Below, piece after piece: positions 24,750 to 28,840 of a DNA stretch of 28,840 nucleotides. Each line of letters begins with the position of its first letter. Positions within the stretch are counted from its first letter, which is position 1. Under the pieces are notes generated by a model. The model worked only from the letters and a program-made list of their open reading frames with translations. It did not search any database and was not told the origin of the DNA. A program made the position numbers and the translations under genes. The stretch is from an uncultured Lachnospiraceae bacterium (GTDB lineage Bacteria > Bacillota > Clostridia > Lachnospirales > Lachnospiraceae): the NCBI GenBank assembly GCA_900548905.1, contig URMK01000070.1, positions 1 through 28,840 on the forward strand, written 5' to 3'.

Positions 24750-26156
24750 TTATACCTTGCGGAGCGTCCATTTGCGGGAACGCCATCGGAAAAAGAAGGT
24801 GATTCCGCGGAAAAGTTCATCCATCATAAAAGCAATCCAGCAGCCGGTAAGCCCAAGGCCCAGCCGGATCCCCAGAATATAAGCGAAAAGGATGCTCATC
24901 GTCCAGCAAGACAGAATGGATACCACCATGGAAAAAATTACATCTCCCGCGCCGCGGAGGGAATTATCCTCAATGTGGTTAAACGCCCGGCCGATTTCCA
25001 CAAAAATATCGATCAGCAGGATAGGGCGTGCCAAAGTGAGGATTTCCGGATTATCTGTAAAAAGCCCCAGCAAAGGGCTGCCGAAAAGACAGATCAGGAT
25101 GGATCCTGCTGCATTTAACAATACCGCGATCCGCAGGTTCTGCAGATTCAGCCGGTAGGCCTTCTCATACTCGCCGGCCCCCGTCATCCAGCCGATAATG
25201 AGGGAGGTAGCCATTCCCAGAGACATACCGATGACGTACACATAAAAAAATATGGTGGACAGATATATTTTAGTGGAGATGGCTGTGGTTCCCAGAACCG
25301 CCAGGATGGAGGTGGATACCACCTGGGAGGTGGAATAGGAAAGGGAACTGATCCCCCCGGGAATGCCGATATGCAGGATATTACCGATACATTTCAGCGT
25401 TTTCAGGTTCTTTTTCCGGAAATTAAGCTCCAGGGAGCTTTTCAGCAGGCAGATAACGATCAGGACAAATGCCGCGACATGGCTGATCACGTTGGTGACC
25501 GCGATTCCCCGGACTCCGTGCAGCGGTGTTTCAAAGGGCCGGAAAATAACAATAACATTCAGCACCGCATTCATAAAATTCATAAATAAAGAAATCCATA
25601 CGGCTATTTTGGGCATTCCATAGCTTCTGAAAATTGCTGAAATTGCGGATATCAGAGCCTGGAAAAAGGAAAAAGAAATGCAGATCCGGAAATAAGCCGC
25701 CGCATCCTCCAGCACCTGCCCGCTAAGCTGCATCATCTCCATCAGCCGGTGGGCGGACAGGGAAAGCACGGTCCCTGCCACCAGACTGAGAATCAGGCTG
25801 CATAAAACAGAAGTAAAAGCCGCGTCCGAAGCGGCATCCTTCTGCCAAGCTCCGCTTGATGTGGAGCTTGCGCCCAGCCGGTGGCTGATAAAAATACTGG
25901 CCCCCGTGCTGATAACCGTATAAAAAGTAAAAACCATTCCCATCAGCTGGTTGGCGGCCCCTACAGAGGCCACCGCGTCATCCGAATAATGACTCAAAAC
26001 CAGCGTATTTACCGTACCCATAGAATTGGTAAGCAGCATTTCCACCAGATAAGGGAGAAAGACAGATACCAGAGTAAGCGTCCCCCGGGGTGTTTCAATA
26101 CGGCTCAGGGATTTATCATAAAGCTTCCATTTTTTCTGTGGCATGGGATTACTCAC
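24750..26156 (-). CDS. MATE-family multidrug/metabolite exporter
   Basis: This 468-aa integral membrane protein has about twelve transmembrane helices and the two-fold repeated MATE architecture. The opening PYLVEMLLTNSMGTVNTLVLSH and the GAANQLMGMVFTF segment are typical of the bacterial MATE/DinF/NorM superfamily. Such proteins export organic compounds by Na+ or H+ antiport. The start is a GTG at 26156 overlapping the GH2 stop codon (GTGA), with GGAGG seven bases upstream inside the GH2 coding sequence; an in-frame ATG lies four codons later. The overlap implies translational coupling to the GH2 enzyme. The transported compound cannot be read from sequence. Confidence 0.9.
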   Translation of the reverse strand: MSNPMPQKKWKLYDKSLSRIETPRGTLTLVSVFLPYLVEMLLTNSMGTVNTLVLSHYSDDAVASVGAANQLMGMVFTFYTVISTGASIFISHRLGASSTSSGAWQKDAASDAAFTSVLCSLILSLVAGTVLSLSAHRLMEMMQLSGQVLEDAAAYFRICISFSFFQALISAISAIFRSYGMPKIAVWISLFMNFMNAVLNVIVIFRPFETPLHGVRGIAVTNVISHVAAFVLIVICLLKSSLELNFRKKNLKTLKCIGNILHIGIPGGISSLSYSTSQVVSTSILAVLGTTAISTKIYLSTIFFYVYVIGMSLGMATSLIIGWMTGAGEYEKAYRLNLQNLRIAVLLNAAGSILICLFGSPLLGLFTDNPEILTLARPILLIDIFVEIGRAFNHIEDNSLRGAGDVIFSMVVSILSCWTMSILFAYILGIRLGLGLTGCWIAFMMDELFRGITFFFRWRSRKWTLRKV

Positions 26157-28564
26157 CTGTTCGCCTCCAGTGTCAGCGAGACAGCGGGAAGCCCTTCCGC
26201 TTTTGCAGTCACCGTGACAGCCTCCGGCCCTGTGCGGCGTATGTAGGCCAGCAGCTTTCCTTCCTTTGTTTTTCTGGAAGGGCTGCTGTAAGGCGTATTG
26301 TCGGCCAAATCCCCGTTTTCCAGCCCCAGCAGGACACCGGGGCCTGAAACCTCTATAGTTACCGGTATAGAGGCATCCGCCACATGCCGTCCCTCTGCAT
26401 CCGCTGCAAATAGTTCCACCTGATGATATGGCGGCACGTCTTTTTTATTCTTTCCGGCATTACCGCCGCAGGCCTTCCAGGCGGAAAGCTGCAGCGTACA
26501 GGCTTCCCCGGTAGTCTCCAGAGAACAGGATATACATTCCCTGCCCTGTCCGGAAGAAAGTTCCCCGGCTGCTGCGCTGAGTATTCCCGGTTCAAAGGTG
26601 GTGATCCAATCCATACAGCCTTCGTCGGATAAGCCCTTTTTCCTGCCCAGAGATCTGCCGTTCAGGAAAAGTTCCGCCTCCGGCTGGTTGGTAAACAGCC
26701 GCACAAGGACGCGGTCTCCCTCCTTATAATTCCAGCTTTCCGTAACCGGAAGCCATTCCTCCCGGCTGCCTTCATACAGCACCGCGGCCAGATGGAGCAC
26801 CGGCCGGTCCGCCCAATAGGACTGACGCTGGTAGTAACGTGCTTTCGGGAATCCGGCCAGCGTCAGAAGCCCTGCGGAAGAACCGTGGACAGGCCACCCG
26901 TGGGCCTCCCCCAGATAATCAATACCGGTCCATAAAAACTGTCCGCTGATATAATCGTGATCCGTTACCGCCTTCCAGGCAGCATAGCTGTGCCCGTTTT
27001 CGCTTCCCAGAAAAGGAAGTCCCGGAAAACGACGGTGATCCTCTTCATACAAATGCTCTTTATAATTATAGCCCACCACATCCAGCGCATCAAAATAATG
27101 CAGCCGGGAGGAAAGCTCCGGAAATGCCGCCGCGAGAGTAACCGGCCGTGTGGCGTCATAACGCTTTACAATAGCCGAAAGCTCCTGCGCTATGGGCGCC
27201 AGCCGCTCCATATTCGGCTTATCCGGATTATACATCCGCTCTGCGGACGGCTTATTGGCATCGTTATTTCCCGTCATCTCTCCAAACAGGGGATGACAGT
27301 ACGGATCGTTGGGATAATCGATTTCATTACCGATGCTCCACATGATTACCGACGGATGGTTTCTGTCCCGCAGCACCATGGCGGCCAGATCCTTTTCATG
27401 CCATTCCGGGAAATCCTCAAAATACCCCTGATGACGGGGCGGATATACATTATGTCCGGTGGACCACTTGTTTTTCGGATTTTCCCACTCATCAAACGCT
27501 TCGTCCATCATCAGGAAGCCCATTTCATCGCAAAGTTCGTAAAGCTCCGGCATATGGGGATTATGACTGGTACGGATGGCGTTGCACCCCATTTCCTTCA
27601 ATGCCTCCAAACGCCGTTCCCAGACCTCACGTGTTACTGCGGCACCCAGACATCCTGCGTCATGATGTACGCAGACCCCTTTTATTTTCCGGCTTTCCCC
27701 GTTCAGGAAAAAGCCCTTATTCCCGTCAAACCGGAAGGTACGGATCCCCACTTTTTCCGAAAATACTTCATATGCCGGTCCGCCGTTTACCGAAAGACAT
27801 GTGGTCAGACCATACAGCGCAGGTTTTTCGGGGGACCACAGCCTGGGCCGGTTCACACATCCGTTCAGGGATATCGTTTTACGTTCTCCCGGTGTGAACT
27901 GAGCGCCGGCCGTAACCTCCAGCACCTGTTTTCCATTTTCATCACACAGGCGGCTTACAAGAGAAACTTCGGCCTTATCCGTCCCTTCGTTCACCAGCTC
28001 ATGAGAAATCTCCACCTGGGCCGTTTTCCCGTCATCCCCGTAAAGCGTGGAAAAAAAGATACCGTAGGGCGCAGGATGCACCGTCTCCTCCACCACAACC
28101 GTCACCTTCCTGGTCATTCCGGAACCGGTAAACCAACGGGAATCCGCGATATCCGTATGCGTCACTTTTACGCTTACCTCATTATCCATCTCCCCGAAAA
28201 ACACCTTTTCACTGATATCATAATCAAAAGGCACATACCCGTTCGGACGCTTCCCCAGATAATAGCTGTTGCACCATACCTGGCTGTTTTTATAAACCCC
28301 GTCAAACAACAGCCGGATCTTCTTGCCCCGGTATTCCTCCGGCAGGGAAAAACGCACCCGGTACCACCCGATCCCTCCGGCCAGATACCCCGTCCCGCTG
28401 GAATACGCTTCTGAAAAAGGCAGGCTTACCGACCAATCATGCGGCAGGCTTACCTCCTCCCACCCGCTGTCATCAAACCCTTTAAACCAGGCTTCCTCAA
28501 TATCCCCCAAATGAAACCGCCAGTTATCCCTCAAATCAATACGTACAGAATCCATATACTTCAT
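26153..28564 (-). CDS. GH2 beta-galactosidase-like glycoside hydrolase
   Basis: This 803-aa enzyme starts at the ATG at 28564, nine bases after AAGGAGG; the frame is open 44 codons further, but that part covers the promoter. No signal peptide is visible. Order: GH2 sugar-binding jelly roll (1-165, with GIGWYRVRFSLPEEYRGKKI), an immunoglobulin-like domain (about 170-270), the TIM barrel (about 275-570) and C-terminal beta domains of the DUF4982 type (VRLFTNQPEAELFLNGRSLG). The acid/base is Glu414 (WSIGNEIDYP) and the nucleophile Glu522 (LGSENGHS). The barrel includes the GH2 signature KGVCVHHDAGCLG and NAIRTSHNPHMPELYELCDE. Beta-galactosidase is most likely, but GH2 also includes beta-glucuronidases, beta-mannosidases and alpha-arabinopyranosidases. 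It is transcribed away from the main locus and coupled to a MATE exporter. Confidence 0.9.
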   Translation of the reverse strand: MKYMDSVRIDLRDNWRFHLGDIEEAWFKGFDDSGWEEVSLPHDWSVSLPFSEAYSSGTGYLAGGIGWYRVRFSLPEEYRGKKIRLLFDGVYKNSQVWCNSYYLGKRPNGYVPFDYDISEKVFFGEMDNEVSVKVTHTDIADSRWFTGSGMTRKVTVVVEETVHPAPYGIFFSTLYGDDGKTAQVEISHELVNEGTDKAEVSLVSRLCDENGKQVLEVTAGAQFTPGERKTISLNGCVNRPRLWSPEKPALYGLTTCLSVNGGPAYEVFSEKVGIRTFRFDGNKGFFLNGESRKIKGVCVHHDAGCLGAAVTREVWERRLEALKEMGCNAIRTSHNPHMPELYELCDEMGFLMMDEAFDEWENPKNKWSTGHNVYPPRHQGYFEDFPEWHEKDLAAMVLRDRNHPSVIMWSIGNEIDYPNDPYCHPLFGEMTGNNDANKPSAERMYNPDKPNMERLAPIAQELSAIVKRYDATRPVTLAAAFPELSSRLHYFDALDVVGYNYKEHLYEEDHRRFPGLPFLGSENGHSYAAWKAVTDHDYISGQFLWTGIDYLGEAHGWPVHGSSAGLLTLAGFPKARYYQRQSYWADRPVLHLAAVLYEGSREEWLPVTESWNYKEGDRVLVRLFTNQPEAELFLNGRSLGRKKGLSDEGCMDWITTFEPGILSAAAGELSSGQGRECISCSLETTGEACTLQLSAWKACGGNAGKNKKDVPPYHQVELFAADAEGRHVADASIPVTIEVSGPGVLLGLENGDLADNTPYSSPSRKTKEGKLLAYIRRTGPEAVTVTAKAEGLPAVSLTLEANR

Positions 28565-28668
28565 AAATAAAGTCCTCCTTTTTAAAAAAACGTATAATTC
28601 CCATATGCCTCGTTTGCCGGGCAGCACCATGCATGAAAGCGGCCGGGCCGATCCGCCAACTCTTCCCC

Positions 28669-28696
28669 AGTATAATAAAATCCCAAAAGAAAACAA
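28669..28696 (-). promoter_or_regulatory. Promoter of the GH2-MATE operon
   Basis: On the minus strand TTGTTT (28696-28691) and TATACT (28674-28669) are 16 bp apart. The start would be near 28662, giving a leader of about 100 nt. No TGAAACCGATTTCA-type operator is present, so this operon may not belong to the same regulon as the importer. Confidence 0.55.
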
Positions 28697-28840
28697 TGGA
28701 AAAGAGAGTCCTGTATTTATCTCTTAGCGACCTCCCGGCCTACGAGGCAGATGTGCCCGCCATTACCGTCCTCTGCCCGCTGCACCTGCCCGGACTGCTG
28801 AATCCCCGCCTCCCCAGGGGCACGATGCTTTTCCGATCCT
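28696..28840 (+). other. Open partial frame running off the window end
   Basis: From the ATG at 28696 the plus strand stays open to the window edge (48 codons, beginning MEKRVLYLSLSDLPAYEADV). Codons are GC-rich at third positions like nearby genes, and a TATAAT at 28671-28676 lies upstream, but there is no good -35 box or ribosome binding site and I recognise no family. It would be divergent from the GH2 gene. Low confidence. Confidence 0.2.

Noticed and set aside
26957..28414. 485-aa plus-strand frame
   Set aside because: It is antisense to the GH2 gene, whose catalytic motifs and codon use are clear. It has no domain, and its length follows from codon bias.
26153..28564. GH2 enzyme as a beta-glucuronidase
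   Set aside because: The acid/base motif is WSIGNEIDYP rather than the NEP form usual in glucuronidases, and the C-terminal DUF4982-type domain suits galactosidases better; not fully excluded.

Overview
The window looks like a chromosomal segment from an anaerobic gut-type clostridium, most likely a Lachnospiraceae member. This is inferred from moderate GC, Gram-positive style Shine-Dalgarno sites (GGAGG-type), a CUT1 importer of the LplB/YtcP type with no dedicated ATPase, cytoplasmic glycoside hydrolases, and LacI operators of the CcpA/cre class. I could not run a database search, so the genus is not fixed. I see no rRNA, tRNA, CRISPR array, insertion sequence or phage gene.

Bases 1-8.6 kb are core and small accessory genes. 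NADPH-type glutamate synthase gltB-gltD (157-6283) lies on the plus strand and makes glutamate from glutamine and 2-oxoglutarate. It is followed by a perfect 34-bp inverted repeat, a GNAT acetyltransferase with a YoaP-type C-terminal domain (6604-7353), a convergent CPBP/Abi membrane protease (minus) with an operator-like dyad at its promoter, and two tiny minus-strand ORFs that look like the worn-out tail of an Rpn-type (PD-(D/E)XK) nuclease gene.

Bases 8.75-23.8 kb hold a carbohydrate-utilisation locus on the plus strand. A GH50-like clan GH-A hydrolase sits behind a consensus promoter with an operator just downstream of the -10 box, and is followed by a GH88 unsaturated glucuronyl hydrolase. 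A 508-bp regulatory region leads into an ABC importer (two permeases and a lipoprotein binding protein), a two-headed GH51-GH43 arabinofuranosidase fusion, and a GH35 beta-galactosidase. After a terminator come a LacI-family and an AraC-family regulator in one operon. Sites matching TGAAACCGATTTCA occur at the GH50-like promoter, at the importer promoter region and, in diverged form, in front of the lacI gene itself, so one LacI-type regulator may control the whole set.

Bases 23.9-28.6 kb are on the minus strand: an unrecognised 202-aa protein, then a GH2 beta-galactosidase-like enzyme translationally coupled (GTGA overlap) to a MATE-family exporter.

Together the locus encodes uptake and cytoplasmic exo-degradation of oligosaccharides containing L-arabinofuranose, beta-galactose and an unsaturated uronic acid. 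A type II arabinogalactan (arabinogalactan-protein or gum-type) fragment trimmed elsewhere by a lyase would fit all the activities. None of the hydrolases has a visible signal peptide, so the cell probably scavenges oligosaccharides released by other enzymes or organisms. The substrate is inference from enzyme content.
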